This document shows, in pieces, positions 53,620 to 61,644 of a stretch of 64,000 bases of DNA. Both the position numbers and the translations under genes were made by a program. The stretch's first letter is position 1. Each line of letters opens with the position of its first letter. Where the stretch lies: assembly GCF_000390185.1 (NCBI RefSeq), contig NZ_AQHR01000021.1, positions 1 through 64,000 on the forward strand. The letters run 5' to 3'. The DNA comes from Lunatimonas lonarensis. GTDB lineage: Bacteria; Bacteroidota; Bacteroidia; Cytophagales; Cyclobacteriaceae. The notes under the pieces are model-generated. The model worked only from the letters and a program-made list of their open reading frames with translations. It did not search any database and was not told the DNA's origin.

Positions 53620-53683
53620 ATTTCTTTCCGTTAATGTTTGCGCAGATTGTCCTTTTGGATGCTAATTAATGAAAAATTACTTA

Positions 53684-54169
53684 TTAACTCAATACGCCAG
53701 TGTGATTTATTTTTTCTGAATGCATCTTGTCGAATCGCGTATTTAATTCAATCCACTGGTTCTCTATTTGCTTTACCCATACTTCCATATAACGGATCAC
53801 ATCAAGCCGATTGTTTTTCGAAAGCTGCTTGACGTGGGCCTCTGGGATACCTGCGAGTACCTTAGGGTCACTAAGACGTTCTAAATGGGTGAGATCATCG
53901 AGGGTGAGGCCGGATTCCAAAAGCTTTGTGATCATGCTATCCATCGGATACCCGCTGGTAGGACAGTAGTCGCGAAGTTGTTCGCTCCAATCCCCCACTC
54001 CTTGCATGGCGAGTTGGTGGATCTCTCCTTTGTTTAGATTAGTAAGTTCTTGTGCCAGGTTTCCGCAGTTGCAAGCCCCCATATGGCCCCATTGATAAGG
54101 GCTTCCGTTTTTTAGTTTTTGGATGGTTTTCCGAATACTACTGATCAGATGTGGATTTGGTGTTGCCAT
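53684..54169 (-). CDS. conserved hypothetical protein
   Basis: This 161-residue soluble, helix-rich protein has an N-terminal cysteine pair in 'HMGACNCGNLAQELT' and another cysteine in LRDYCPTSGYPMDSM. The C-terminal half (LEIP-like 'RLDVIRYMEVWVKQIENQWIEL' in parts) is a long helix. It resembles Bacteroidota proteins of unknown function; I cannot assign a role. It precedes no operon partner closely: 65 bases to the small acidic gene downstream and 75 bases to the response regulator upstream on the same strand. Confidence 0.7.
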   Translation of the reverse strand: MATPNPHLISSIRKTIQKLKNGSPYQWGHMGACNCGNLAQELTNLNKGEIHQLAMQGVGDWSEQLRDYCPTSGYPMDSMITKLLESGLTLDDLTHLERLSDPKVLAGIPEAHVKQLSKNNRLDVIRYMEVWVKQIENQWIELNTRFDKMHSEKINHTGVLS

Positions 54170-54243
54170 AGCTGTGTTTTTGCTTCATGATTAAAACAAG
54201 AATTTCCACAAGTAGTTTAGGCTAACCGGCGAATTTTTGGCGA

Positions 54244-54618
54244 TCAACTCGGCTTTTCATCTCCACCAAAGATGGATTTGATGTACTGTTTAATCAGTGG
54301 CTTGGAGAGGTATCTTTTTACCTGTTTGTACTGATTGGCTTTCTTAATATCCCGTTCGTCTACCGAACTGCTAAGGATATAGATTTCTGGATTTTGATTC
54401 TTGGGATTAAACTCCTCCAGAAAATCCCATCCCGTCATTTCCGGCATGTTTAAATCTAAAAAAAGGTAATTGGGGCGAATCTTGTCAACATTACTGAGCG
54501 CATCCCTGGCATTGTCGAACGTAAAAATTTCGCAAGGAATTTTTATGTTTTTATGAATAAGCTTTTCGGTGACGAAGGTACTTATTGGGTCATCGTCAAT
54601 GAGTATTATTTTGACCAT
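54244..54618 (-). CDS. single-domain response regulator
   Basis: This 124-residue CheY/Rcp1-like receiver has the acid cluster D8-D9-D10 (LIDDDPISTF), phospho-acceptor D55 (YLFLDLNMPEMTG), S/T position in ILSSS (~83-85) and K106 (YLSKPL). It has no output domain. This type, common in Bacteroidota, usually ends a phosphorelay or acts on a partner by protein contact. No kinase adjacent. Confidence 0.9.
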   Translation of the reverse strand: MVKIILIDDDPISTFVTEKLIHKNIKIPCEIFTFDNARDALSNVDKIRPNYLFLDLNMPEMTGWDFLEEFNPKNQNPEIYILSSSVDERDIKKANQYKQVKRYLSKPLIKQYIKSIFGGDEKPS

Positions 54619-54660
54619 TGAATTGCAAAAAGGTGTTTTTGAAAAGCATTAAACTTGGTA

Positions 54661-54668
54661 CAAAAATA
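54661..54668 (-). promoter_or_regulatory. -7 box of the response regulator gene
   Basis: The minus-strand sequence is TATTTTTG, giving a leader of about 35 bases to the ATG at 54618. Perfect TAnnTTTG; the -33 element is not clear. Confidence 0.5.
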
Positions 54669-54866
54669 CAATTTAACTTTGTATTTGCTATAAAAACACA
54701 AGTTTTTTTCTTCAGCGACGGGTTGATACCGTGTTCATGGCGGACTTTTTCTGCGGAACTAGGAGCATAAATGCATGGATAGTCCCTATTTCGGTTTTAC
54801 ATTCGTGCAAATTACCCTTATTTTTACCACCTAAGTGATCGAATGGTGCGCAGTAACGTAACTATG

Positions 54867-55349
54867 GAAAGGCCGGATTTTGAGGATATTTTTATGGAGT
54901 TAGCCGTTAATTTGGCTAAGCGCTCCCATTGTATAAAGCGACACGTAGGGGCCGTTTTGGTAAAGGATACACGCATTATCTCAATCGGCTACAATGGACC
55001 GCCGTCCGGAACGCATAATTGTGACGAGGAGTTTCCGGAAGAAGGATGTAGCCGGGATAGCAAGGGTAGCTGTTCCCTCGCGCTACACGCCGAGCAAAAT
55101 GCCATTCTTTACGCTGTGAAAAACAAGGCAACTGTGGAAGGGTCTACACTATTTGTTACCTTGGCGCCTTGTTTGCCCTGTGCCCGTATTATTTACTCCA
55201 TGGGAATAGAAAAGGTGATCTATCTTTATTCCTATGCTGAATACAAGGGACTCCCCTCGGATGAAGGCCTTGATTTTTTGAGAAAATTTGGTATCGGCGT
55301 GCAGAAATACCCGAAGCAGCTTATGAAAGATGATCCATTAATAGGTTGA
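54867..55349 (+). CDS. dCMP deaminase / cytidine deaminase family protein
   Basis: This zinc enzyme (160 residues from ATG 54867; an in-frame ATG at 54843 adds 8 residues) has the deoxycytidylate deaminase motif HAEQNAI, the zinc cysteines in APCLPCARIIYS and the substrate motif GYNGPPSGTHNCDEEFP. It converts dCMP to dUMP for dTTP supply. Homologues start with a short 'ExPDF' N-terminus, favouring 54867. The gene ends directly against murB on the other strand (adjacent coordinates, no gap). Confidence 0.9.
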   Translation, partial: ERPDFEDIFMELAVNLAKRSHCIKRHVGAVLVKDTRIISIGYNGPPSGTHNCDEEFPEEGCSRDSKGSCSLALHAEQNAILYAVKNKATVEGSTLFVTLAPCLPCARIIYSMGIEKVIYLYSYAEYKGLPSDEGLDFLRKFGIGVQKYPKQLMKDDPLIG

Positions 55350-56363
55350 TCACCATAGGTTAACCTCTGGTTCAAGGCTGATTTGGAATTTCTCAAAAAC
55401 GGATTTCTGAATGGATTGGCTTAGGTAAAGAAGATCCCTGCCTTTTCCACTTCCATAGTTTACCAGTACAAGTGGCTGCCTCTCGTGTACTCCCACGGTA
55501 CCCCAACGCTTACCTTTCCAGCCACTTTGTTCTATAAGCCAAGCGGCAGGGATTTTTATTCCATCTCCTACGGGAAAACCGTGCAGCGTAGGGTGTTCAT
55601 TTTTGATTTTCTCATAGTGTGTTTTCTCGATCACCGGGTTTTTAAAAAAGCTTCCCGCATTCCCGATTTTCGATGGATCTGGGAGCTTTTGCTGTCGGAT
55701 AAAGCATATAGTCTCGCCCACTGCCTTTAGGGTGGGTTCAACGTATCCCAACTCGTGCATGGTTTCCTCTACAGTTCCATAGGAAAGCTGGAAAGCGGGG
55801 GTTTTGGAAAGCCGAAAGGTTACGGCGCAAATAACAAACCGGTCTCGTCCGTCTTGTTTGAAAAAACTGTCCCGGTAGCCAAAGCGGCACGAGTGGCCAT
55901 CAAAAACAACTTGCCGACCCGTGCTTCGGTCAACTGCCTCCAGGCTTTGAAATACATCCTTTATCTCCACCCCGTATGCACCAATGTTCTGTATCGGGGC
56001 TGCCCCCACAGTTCCGGGTATCAGCGAGAGGTTTTCTATGCCTCCCCAGCCTTTTGAAATAGCGAACTGAACGAAGTCATGCCAGTTTTCTCCTGCCGCT
56101 ACTTTTACCAATACATTGGTGTCGGTTTCTTCGATAGGGGTTATGCCTTTTATGTTGACTTTGATGACAAGTCCCCGGATGTCGCCCGTGATCAGAATAT
56201 TACTCCCACCGCCGAGGATTTTTACCGGTAGGTTGTTTTCATCTGCCCACGTGAGGGTCTCGATCAATTCAGCGGCGGAGGAAACCTCTGTGAAAAACTC
56301 GGCGTGTTGGTCTAGGCCGAAGGTGTTGAACGATTTAAGGGAAACATTTTTTTCTAGCTGCAT
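55350..56363 (-). CDS. murB: UDP-N-acetylenolpyruvoylglucosamine reductase
   Basis: This 337-residue FAD/NADPH enzyme performs the second step of UDP-MurNAc synthesis in the cytoplasm. It is a type I MurB with the extra loop: FAD site KILGGGSNILITGDIRGLVI, SLIPGTVGAAPIQNIGAYGVEI, the catalytic Ser in NAGSFFKNPVIE, and the C-terminal Glu in SLEPEVNLW. Adjacent to the deaminase gene end-to-end; alone on this strand. Confidence 0.96.
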   Translation of the reverse strand: MQLEKNVSLKSFNTFGLDQHAEFFTEVSSAAELIETLTWADENNLPVKILGGGSNILITGDIRGLVIKVNIKGITPIEETDTNVLVKVAAGENWHDFVQFAISKGWGGIENLSLIPGTVGAAPIQNIGAYGVEIKDVFQSLEAVDRSTGRQVVFDGHSCRFGYRDSFFKQDGRDRFVICAVTFRLSKTPAFQLSYGTVEETMHELGYVEPTLKAVGETICFIRQQKLPDPSKIGNAGSFFKNPVIEKTHYEKIKNEHPTLHGFPVGDGIKIPAAWLIEQSGWKGKRWGTVGVHERQPLVLVNYGSGKGRDLLYLSQSIQKSVFEKFQISLEPEVNLW

Positions 56364-56583
56364 GGGTTCGAAATAAGCCTGTTTTTGGCGAATAGTAAAG
56401 AATTACCCAGAAAACTTTGTATGAATGCAGGACAATCCTTTACATTTATTACGTGTCTGTACATTGGTACTTCGATAAGAGGGAGCAGTATTTTCAGAAA
56501 TTGAATTATCCGATGGGTATTCGGCTGACTTCAACGTTTCGATTTATTAACTGATGCGGTGTATTAACCTCAATTGATCTGGT
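56364..56583. other. divergent intergenic region, nothing clear
   Basis: There are 220 bases between murB and the aspartoacylase-like gene. No perfect TAnnTTTG box and no short ORF was convincing. Confidence 0.3.
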
Positions 56584-57522
56584 ATGAAGGAGATGATTAT
56601 CAATGGTGTGCGGGTTCGGCCCGGTCAGTCTATCAATATAGATATTGCGATTGCCCGTTTGCCTACCCATACCTTGATAGATTTGCCAGTGTTCATACGC
56701 AGGTCAAAAGTGGATGGCCCGGTGGTTCTGGTAAGCGGGGGACTGCATGGCGATGAGATTAACGGCGTGGTTACCGTGAAAAGGATGCTGGAAGAAAACC
56801 TTTTCCAGCTTAAAATGGGAACGCTGATTTTTATCCCGTTGGTGAATGTGTATGGTTTTTTGAGTAACTCCCGTACGTTTCCGGATGGTCGGGATCTAAA
56901 CAGGAGTTTCCCCGGAAGTAGTAGAGGATCACTTGCGTCCCAGATTGCGCATATGTTGACTACCGAGATCATACCTCTTATCGATCTGGGTGTTGATTTC
57001 CATACTGGGGGGCGGATGTTGAGTAATCACCCACAGGTCAGGGTAGATTTTAAAGATCTGCGTGGGTTGGAGTTGGCCACGGCATTTGGAGCACCCTTTA
57101 TTCTCAATTCTCCGCATATCGATAAATCCTTTCGTAAGGAAGCTTACAAAAATCGAAAACACATACTGGTATTTGAAGGAGGCGAGTCTATGCGGTTGGA
57201 TAATCCGTCTGTAGAGGAGGGAATTAAGGGGACTAGAAGACTGCTCCGGTATTTGGATATGATCGAAGACGAAATTGTGCCTGCAAGCCCGTTACGCCTT
57301 GGAGAGAGTTCATGGCTTAGGGCACGTGTATCAGGGATCTTTATGCCAACGGTCGGAATTGGTGACCAGGTAAAGAAGGGACAGATATTGGCAAAGATTT
57401 CGGATCCCTATGGCCAGGTAAAGGTACCTGTCAAAAGTATGGCCAACGGATACGTAATCGGGTTGAACAATCAGCCGGTCATCAATGCCGGAGATGCCTT
57501 GGTTCATATAGGCAGGCCTTGA
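56584..57522 (+). CDS. succinylglutamate desuccinylase/aspartoacylase family protein
   Basis: This 312-residue zinc carboxypeptidase-like (M14 superfamily) enzyme has metal ligands in SGGLHGDEING and DFHTGGRML, plus the RDLNRSFPGS substrate Arg/Asn motif and a Glu in EGGESMRL as general base. A beta-barrel-like C-terminus (LGESSWLRARVSGIFMPTVGIGDQVKKGQILAKI in parts) resembles a biotinyl-lipoyl-type hybrid fold, common in this 'AstE_AspA hybrid' group. Likely removes acyl or amino groups from small metabolites; substrate unknown. Confidence 0.85.
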   Translation: MKEMIINGVRVRPGQSINIDIAIARLPTHTLIDLPVFIRRSKVDGPVVLVSGGLHGDEINGVVTVKRMLEENLFQLKMGTLIFIPLVNVYGFLSNSRTFPDGRDLNRSFPGSSRGSLASQIAHMLTTEIIPLIDLGVDFHTGGRMLSNHPQVRVDFKDLRGLELATAFGAPFILNSPHIDKSFRKEAYKNRKHILVFEGGESMRLDNPSVEEGIKGTRRLLRYLDMIEDEIVPASPLRLGESSWLRARVSGIFMPTVGIGDQVKKGQILAKISDPYGQVKVPVKSMANGYVIGLNNQPVINAGDALVHIGRP

Positions 57523-57524
57523 AT

Positions 57525-57815
57525 TTAGGCGTATTTAGCCGTTTTCTCGGCCATAGTTACGTCGTCATCTTTTCGTATCTGCATCCGGTAGTAGACCAAC
57601 ACTTCTTCGGCCCCCGCTTCCAGAACGGCTTCTTGGGCTTTTCTTGCGATTTCCATCAACAAATCCTGAGGGCCTTCCATGACGGTTTCGAAGGGAGTGA
57701 CGGTGTGATTTACACCAGACTGGCGGATTACAGCAATGGCCCTGTCCACGAGTGAATAACTGTCTGCCGTTTTGCTTTTTGGTACGATTTGTATACCAAG
57801 GTTGATTGTGTTCAT
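57525..57815 (-). CDS. thiamine-binding protein of the MTH1187/YkoF family
   Basis: This 96-residue protein has the YkoF/DUF77 ferredoxin-like fold: INLGIQIVPKSKTADSYSLVD, AVIRQSGVNHTVTPFETVMEG and the final AEEVLVYYRMQI. Family members bind thiamine or hydroxymethylpyrimidine. It is 6 bases downstream of pth on the same strand, which suggests shared transcription. Convergent with the aspartoacylase-like gene, with 2 bases between stops. Confidence 0.85.
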   Translation of the reverse strand: MNTINLGIQIVPKSKTADSYSLVDRAIAVIRQSGVNHTVTPFETVMEGPQDLLMEIARKAQEAVLEAGAEEVLVYYRMQIRKDDDVTMAEKTAKYA

Positions 57816-57821
57816 TGTTAT

Positions 57822-58382
57822 CTATTGGTTGTATTGGTTCATGGTTTGTTGAATACCTATCGTGCAGAAGGACTCTGTCATGCTGATGGCGCGATCCATG
57901 ATAAGGGGAAGTTCGGCCAGTTCGGGTTCACTTAGTCGACCCAGTACATATTCCACTTGCTTTCCCTTTGGGAAGTCGTCTCCGATCCCAAACCGAAGCC
58001 TAGCGTACACCTGGGTGCCGAGGGTCTCCTCAATATTTTTAAGGCCATTGTGACCGGCGGCAGATCCTTTGGGGCGCATGCGAAGGCTGCCAAAAGGCAG
58101 GGCAAAGTCGTCCACAATAACCAATAGGTTTAGTGGTTCAATTTTGAGTTCTTTCAGCCAGTAATTGATAGCTTTACCACTTAGGTTCATGTAGGTGGTA
58201 GGCTTGATCAGATGAATCTGCCGGCCTTTATGTTTGTAATAGCTGGTAAAGGCGAGGCGGTCAGACTCCCAAGGCAGTCCTTTCACATCGGCCAAGCGAT
58301 CGAGTGTGAGGAAACCTACGTTATGACGGGTAAGCTCGTACTGAGGGCCAATATTTCCGAGGCCGGCTATCAGGTATTTCAT
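57822..58382 (-). CDS. pth: peptidyl-tRNA hydrolase
   Basis: This 186-residue enzyme recycles peptidyl-tRNA released from stalled ribosomes. The start at 58382 gives MKYLIAGLGNIG with catalytic His20 (LTRHNVGF). The upstream ATG at 58442 would put the first residues inside the rplY terminator hairpin. IVDDFALPFGSLRMRPKGSAAGHNGLK (in parts) holds the other active-site Asp and Asn. Follows rplY, the usual neighbour. Confidence 0.95.
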   Translation of the reverse strand: MKYLIAGLGNIGPQYELTRHNVGFLTLDRLADVKGLPWESDRLAFTSYYKHKGRQIHLIKPTTYMNLSGKAINYWLKELKIEPLNLLVIVDDFALPFGSLRMRPKGSAAGHNGLKNIEETLGTQVYARLRFGIGDDFPKGKQVEYVLGRLSEPELAELPLIMDRAISMTESFCTIGIQQTMNQYNQ

Positions 58383-58402
58383 GTTTTCCGTTGCTTGGTT
58401 AA

Positions 58403-58437
58403 CAAAAAATCCTGTCCCTACGGATGGGGACAGGATT
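58403..58437 (-). terminator. intrinsic terminator between rplY and pth
   Basis: On the minus strand, AATCCTGTCCC pairs with GGGACAGGATT around a ~5-base loop, followed by TTTTTT. It lies right after the rplY stop and before the pth start, so it should limit read-through into pth. Confidence 0.85.
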
Positions 58438-58462
58438 GTCATGATTTGGTTGAATCCGGTAA

Positions 58463-59044
58463 TTAGGATTCATCACCGCCTTTTTTGCCTCGCAATGCCC
58501 GTGGTATTCCGATGGTCACGATGGTCACATTGGGACTGGTTAAGATGTCAAAATTCTCAGCCTTAACGTCGGCCACTTTGGCTGATTTTCCCAGGTCAAG
58601 TTTGGAGATATCTACCGGGATGTTGTCCGGAAGGTCTTTGGCAAAACCTTTTACTGTCAATGTTCTGGTTTTCATTTCCAGTTTACCACCTTTCATGATA
58701 CCTGGGGACGAACCGGTAATCTTCACGGGGATTTCCATCTTAATGGGCTTATCTTCACTGTAAGCCAGGAAATCTGCGTGCAGGATCATTTCACTCACGG
58801 GATGGTACTGTGCTTCTTTTAGGACAGCTTTGATCTCTTTTCCCTCGATGTTGAGGTTGACCATGTGGACTTCAGGAGTGTAGATAAGGTCTCTAAACAA
58901 GATGATCGGAGAATAGAAGTGGATTTGTTCGCTTAAGCCGGGGCCGTAAACCACACAAGGTACATTTCCTTCTTCCCTAATTTGGGTAAGTTCTCTGCTG
59001 TCGAGATTTGCTCTTTTAAACCCTATAATCTCAATTGATTTCAT
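58463..59044 (-). CDS. rplY: ribosomal protein L25 (CTC form)
   Basis: This 193-residue 5S rRNA-binding protein of the large subunit has the L25 N-terminal domain (KSIEIIGFKRANLDSRELTQI in parts; VYGPGLSEQIHFYSP) and the CTC-type C-terminal extension (ILHADFLAYSEDKPIKMEIPV, GKLEMKTRTLTVKGF). Its length matches the long stress-related form usual in Bacteroidota. In this phylum rplY and pth commonly neighbour prs, as here. Confidence 0.95.
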   Translation of the reverse strand: MKSIEIIGFKRANLDSRELTQIREEGNVPCVVYGPGLSEQIHFYSPIILFRDLIYTPEVHMVNLNIEGKEIKAVLKEAQYHPVSEMILHADFLAYSEDKPIKMEIPVKITGSSPGIMKGGKLEMKTRTLTVKGFAKDLPDNIPVDISKLDLGKSAKVADVKAENFDILTSPNVTIVTIGIPRALRGKKGGDES

Positions 59045-59185
59045 AAATAAATATAGTTATTAGAATGTAAAATTTAATCCTGGGGACGCTTGTTTTCTAG
59101 CGGATTCCTGCCCGAACATTCGGAAAACAATCGCTAATCAAACACGGTCGTCGCACCGTGTCAGTGTTTCCTTCCTCTAGATCTT

Positions 59186-60115
59186 TCAAGATATAAAGAG
59201 CGCACTGATAGAACTATTGCCGGAAACCGCATGAATGGCCTTGGCAAACAAGTCGGCTACTGTCAGTACCTTGATTTTGGACGAAACCTGGGTAGATGGT
59301 ATTGTGTCCGTGATCACCAGTTCCGAAAGTACCGAGTTTTCTATGTTTTCGTGGGCTTTGCCCGAAAGTACGCCGTGGGTTGAGATAGCTCTTACCGAAG
59401 TGGCCCCTTTGTCCAAGACAATTTGGGCGGCTTTGCATATCGTACCTGCCGTATCTACCAAGTCATCGACCAGTACTACATCCATACCCTCCACATCCCC
59501 AATAACCTGCATCGATGCCACCTCATTGGCTCGTTTTCTGTGCTTATCACAGACCACCATTTCCGAATGAAAGTATTTGGCGTAGGACCTGGCTCTACCC
59601 ACCCCGCCAACGTCGGGAGAAGCGAAAATCAGGTTGCCCAAATCCAGGCTTCGCAAATAGGGCACAAAGATAGCTGAACCATTTAGATGATCCAAAGGAA
59701 TATCGAAAAATCCTTGGATCTGCCCTGCGTGAAGATCACAGGTCATGATTCGGTCGGCACCGGCTGAGGTGAGGATATTGGCGATCAGCTTGGCTGCAAT
59801 AGAAACCCTTGGACGATCCTTTCGATCCTGCCGGGCATATCCGAAGTAGGGGATGACCGCGCAGACTTTGTAGGCACTCGCCCTTTTGGCGGCATCGATC
59901 ATCAGGCAAAGTTCGATGAGATTGTCGGCGGAAGGGTTTGTGGATTGGATCAGGAACACATTGCAGCCACGTACCGATTCATCAAAACTTGGAGATAGCT
60001 CCCCATCGCTGAACTTGCTTATCGTTAGTTTCCCCAATTCCTGTCCATAGGCTTTGGCGATCTTTTCTGCTAAAAGCTGGGAATTTGTGCCGGCGAATAT
60101 TTTTACCTCAGGCAT
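59186..60115 (-). CDS. prs: ribose-phosphate pyrophosphokinase
   Basis: This 309-residue enzyme makes PRPP from ribose 5-phosphate and ATP for nucleotide, His and Trp synthesis. Motifs: SKFSDGELSPSFDESVRGCNVFLIQS, RQDRKDRPRVSIAAKL, CDLHAGQIQGFF and the PRPP loop VVLVDDLVDTAGT. The start at 60115 was chosen because the frame's upstream extension to 60211 would run into the tRNA gene and its terminator. Confidence 0.97.
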   Translation of the reverse strand: MPEVKIFAGTNSQLLAEKIAKAYGQELGKLTISKFSDGELSPSFDESVRGCNVFLIQSTNPSADNLIELCLMIDAAKRASAYKVCAVIPYFGYARQDRKDRPRVSIAAKLIANILTSAGADRIMTCDLHAGQIQGFFDIPLDHLNGSAIFVPYLRSLDLGNLIFASPDVGGVGRARSYAKYFHSEMVVCDKHRKRANEVASMQVIGDVEGMDVVLVDDLVDTAGTICKAAQIVLDKGATSVRAISTHGVLSGKAHENIENSVLSELVITDTIPSTQVSSKIKVLTVADLFAKAIHAVSGNSSISALFIS

Positions 60116-60162
60116 GATGTATTGGTTGAATGTTGGTGGATTCGTTCTAGGAGACGGTAGGG

Positions 60163-60170
60163 CAAAGGTA
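60163..60170 (-). promoter_or_regulatory. -7 box of the prs promoter, abutting the tRNA terminator
   Basis: On the minus strand TACCTTTG lies 48 bases from the ATG at 60115. The T run of the tRNA-Leu terminator (60173-60179) sits where upstream promoter contacts would be, so the two elements nearly overlap. Confidence 0.55.
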
Positions 60171-60172
60171 AC

Positions 60173-60199
60173 AAAAAAACCTTGCTTTGGGAAGCAAGG
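60173..60199 (-). terminator. terminator of the tRNA-Leu gene
   Basis: CCTTGCTT and AAGCAAGG form an 8-bp perfect stem with a 4-base loop followed by seven T on the minus strand. It begins 6 bases after the tRNA end. Confidence 0.85.
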
Positions 60200-60204
60200 C
60201 AATG

Positions 60205-60286
60205 TGCGCACGAGAAGATTCGAACTTCCACACCCGAAGGCACCACCCCCTCAAAGTGGCGTGTCTACCAGTTTCACCACGTGCGC
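60205..60286 (-). tRNA. tRNA-Leu (anticodon GAG)
   Basis: The 82-base minus-strand sequence folds with acceptor GCGCACG, D arm TGGTGAAACTGGTAGACACG, anticodon stem CCACT/GGTGG around loop TTGAGGG (GAG), a long variable arm and the T arm GGAAGTTCGAATCTTC. The long variable region and the GAG anticodon identify it as class II tRNA-Leu. No CCA is encoded after the discriminator A. Confidence 0.95.
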
Positions 60287-60354
60287 GGCTGGTTGAATGA
60301 GTTGGCAAAAGTAGAAAGTAAAATGCGCTCCTGCAAGTGCATGAAACCAAATTT

Positions 60355-60816
60355 CTAAAATTCCATTTCCATTTTGATGTCACATCGGGCATACTTGCCT
60401 GCTTCTATGGGTGTTTCCCGAAATCCTATCTTGAGGTACAATCCAATGGCTGGAGCAAGTTTCGTATTGCTGTAGAGTACGATTTTTTGTGCACCCTGGG
60501 ACTTCGTCCATGTGATGGCGGATTCAGCGAGCAACCTGCCGATTTTTTTTCCCTGAGCTTCTGGAAGAACGCCCATTTTGATGAGTTCGTATGCGCCGTC
60601 TTCTATCGGCTTTACAGCTACGGTTCCAACTATTTTGCCCTGCCATGCTGCAAACCATACCTGACCGCCTTTTTCTACAATGTTTTCGTACGGGTTTTTC
60701 AGCTGTTCCCAATCAAACGGTTCCATGCAGAAATGGGCTTCGATCCATTGTTGGTTGATCGCCAAAAAATGCGGGGCGAGTTCCTTACTAAAGGTGTATA
60801 GTATCGGCTGTTCCAT
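60355..60816 (-). CDS. GNAT-family N-acetyltransferase
   Basis: This 153-residue acyltransferase binds acetyl-CoA through the motif A region 'IKMGVLPEAQGKKIGRLLAESAI' (Q/RxxGxG/A seen as QGKKIG). The IGTVAV-like strand GKIVGTVAVKPIE and a later 'KIVLYSNTKLAPAIGLYLKIGF' are GNAT typical. The substrate amine is unknown. The -7 box sits 5 bases before its ATG. Isolated between tRNA-Leu and ogt. Confidence 0.88.
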   Translation of the reverse strand: MEQPILYTFSKELAPHFLAINQQWIEAHFCMEPFDWEQLKNPYENIVEKGGQVWFAAWQGKIVGTVAVKPIEDGAYELIKMGVLPEAQGKKIGRLLAESAITWTKSQGAQKIVLYSNTKLAPAIGLYLKIGFRETPIEAGKYARCDIKMEMEF

Positions 60817-60821
60817 GGATT

Positions 60822-60829
60822 CAAAGTTA
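60822..60829 (-). promoter_or_regulatory. -7 box of the GNAT gene, 5 bases from the ATG
   Basis: The minus-strand sequence is TAACTTTG, then AATCC, then ATG at 60816. This is the third case in the window where a TAnnTTTG box leaves no room for a leader. Confidence 0.5.
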
Positions 60830-60900
60830 AACGGCCTGTAGGATTGTCTTACAAGGTTGGCGATGTTATTATGATGTGGGCCACTGATTTTTGCCGCTTC

Positions 60901-61386
60901 TCAGAAGCCTAGGCTGTAGGGATTACCTGGTTTGTCACGGGACTCATGTTGGAGCAGTTTAAGTTTTCGCCAGAGTCCTCCAGCATAGCCCCTGAGTTCG
61001 CCCGATTGGGCGATTATCCGATGGCAGGGGATCACAATCAACAGCGGGTTACTGCGATTTGCCATGCCTACAGCACGCACCGATTTGGGTTTGCCGAGTG
61101 CTTTGGCAATTTCCTGATACGTAGCGGTCGAACCGAAGGGGATTTTGTTGATTTCCATCCATACGGCTTTTTGAAAATCCGTGCCACCAATACCCACCTG
61201 AATGTCGAATATGCGCAGATCTCCCCGAAAATAGGCATCTAGTTGGTCCTTGACCTCCAAGAGAAACGATGAGCTGCTGTCATTGGACTCATGGTCTTCG
61301 GTAAATAAGCAGGCCAGTAGATAATCATCCTCTGAGACAAGGCGGATATTGCCCAAAGGGGAAGAGATAACCATGGATTTTTTCAT
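60901..61386 (-). CDS. ogt: methylated-DNA-protein-cysteine methyltransferase
   Basis: This 161-residue suicide repair protein takes methyl groups from O6-methylguanine. The acceptor is Cys121 in the canonical PCHRII motif (IVIPCHRIIAQSG). The Ogt-type N-terminal domain and the helix-turn-helix 'IPFGSTATYQEIAKALGKPKSVRAVG' (in parts) are intact, so the enzyme should be active. It lacks an Ada-like regulatory domain. A 51-codon ORF ends 4 bases upstream of its start. Confidence 0.93.
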   Translation of the reverse strand: MKKSMVISSPLGNIRLVSEDDYLLACLFTEDHESNDSSSSFLLEVKDQLDAYFRGDLRIFDIQVGIGGTDFQKAVWMEINKIPFGSTATYQEIAKALGKPKSVRAVGMANRSNPLLIVIPCHRIIAQSGELRGYAGGLWRKLKLLQHESRDKPGNPYSLGF

Positions 61387-61390
61387 ACGC

Positions 61391-61546
61391 TTAGGGAACT
61401 GTTTGAACGCCTGTACATGGAGGAATCAGCTGGATGTCAATGCCCTTGGGTATAGGTGTTTCGCATGTATAGATGAAAAGTACATGTGAAACTTGCCCGA
61501 AAGGTACTCCTTTTTTTCCAGTAGACCTTATACCTGTAGGTTTCAT
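61391..61546 (-). CDS. possible 51-residue protein upstream of ogt
   Basis: This minus-strand frame starts MKPTGIRSTGKKGVPFG and ends with PPCTGVQTVP, stopping 4 bases before ogt, an operon-like distance. It is shorter than most predictors report. Against it: no TAnnTTTG box upstream, an unknown family, and a 39-codon frame on the other strand (61473-61592) overlaps it. It could also be part of a dispersed repeat. Treat as tentative. Confidence 0.3.
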   Translation of the reverse strand: MKPTGIRSTGKKGVPFGQVSHVLFIYTCETPIPKGIDIQLIPPCTGVQTVP

Positions 61547-61610
61547 GGCTGGTTTTATTTTGATTTTTTGTCCGAGCTATCTACCTAACTAGCATTAAAT
61601 ATCCCCGGGT

Positions 61611-61644
61611 TTTTGCTTTTCACTTGCTTTTACCTCTATCTTTG
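61611..61644 (+). promoter_or_regulatory. promoter of the RiPP (lasso-type) operon
   Basis: TTTTG at 61611-61615 and TATCTTTG at 61637-61644 are 21 bases apart, a good Bacteroidota promoter. Transcription should begin near 61650, about 30 bases before the first ATG. This leaves no space for a precursor gene before the kinase-like gene. Confidence 0.65.

Noticed and set aside
60116-60211. 32-codon N-terminal extension of prs
   Set aside because: It would translate the prs promoter, the tRNA terminator and part of tRNA-Leu; the family starts at 60115.
61473-61592. 39-codon plus-strand frame as a lasso precursor
   Set aside because: It lies upstream of the operon promoter and has no Gly-start core with an acidic residue at position 7-9.
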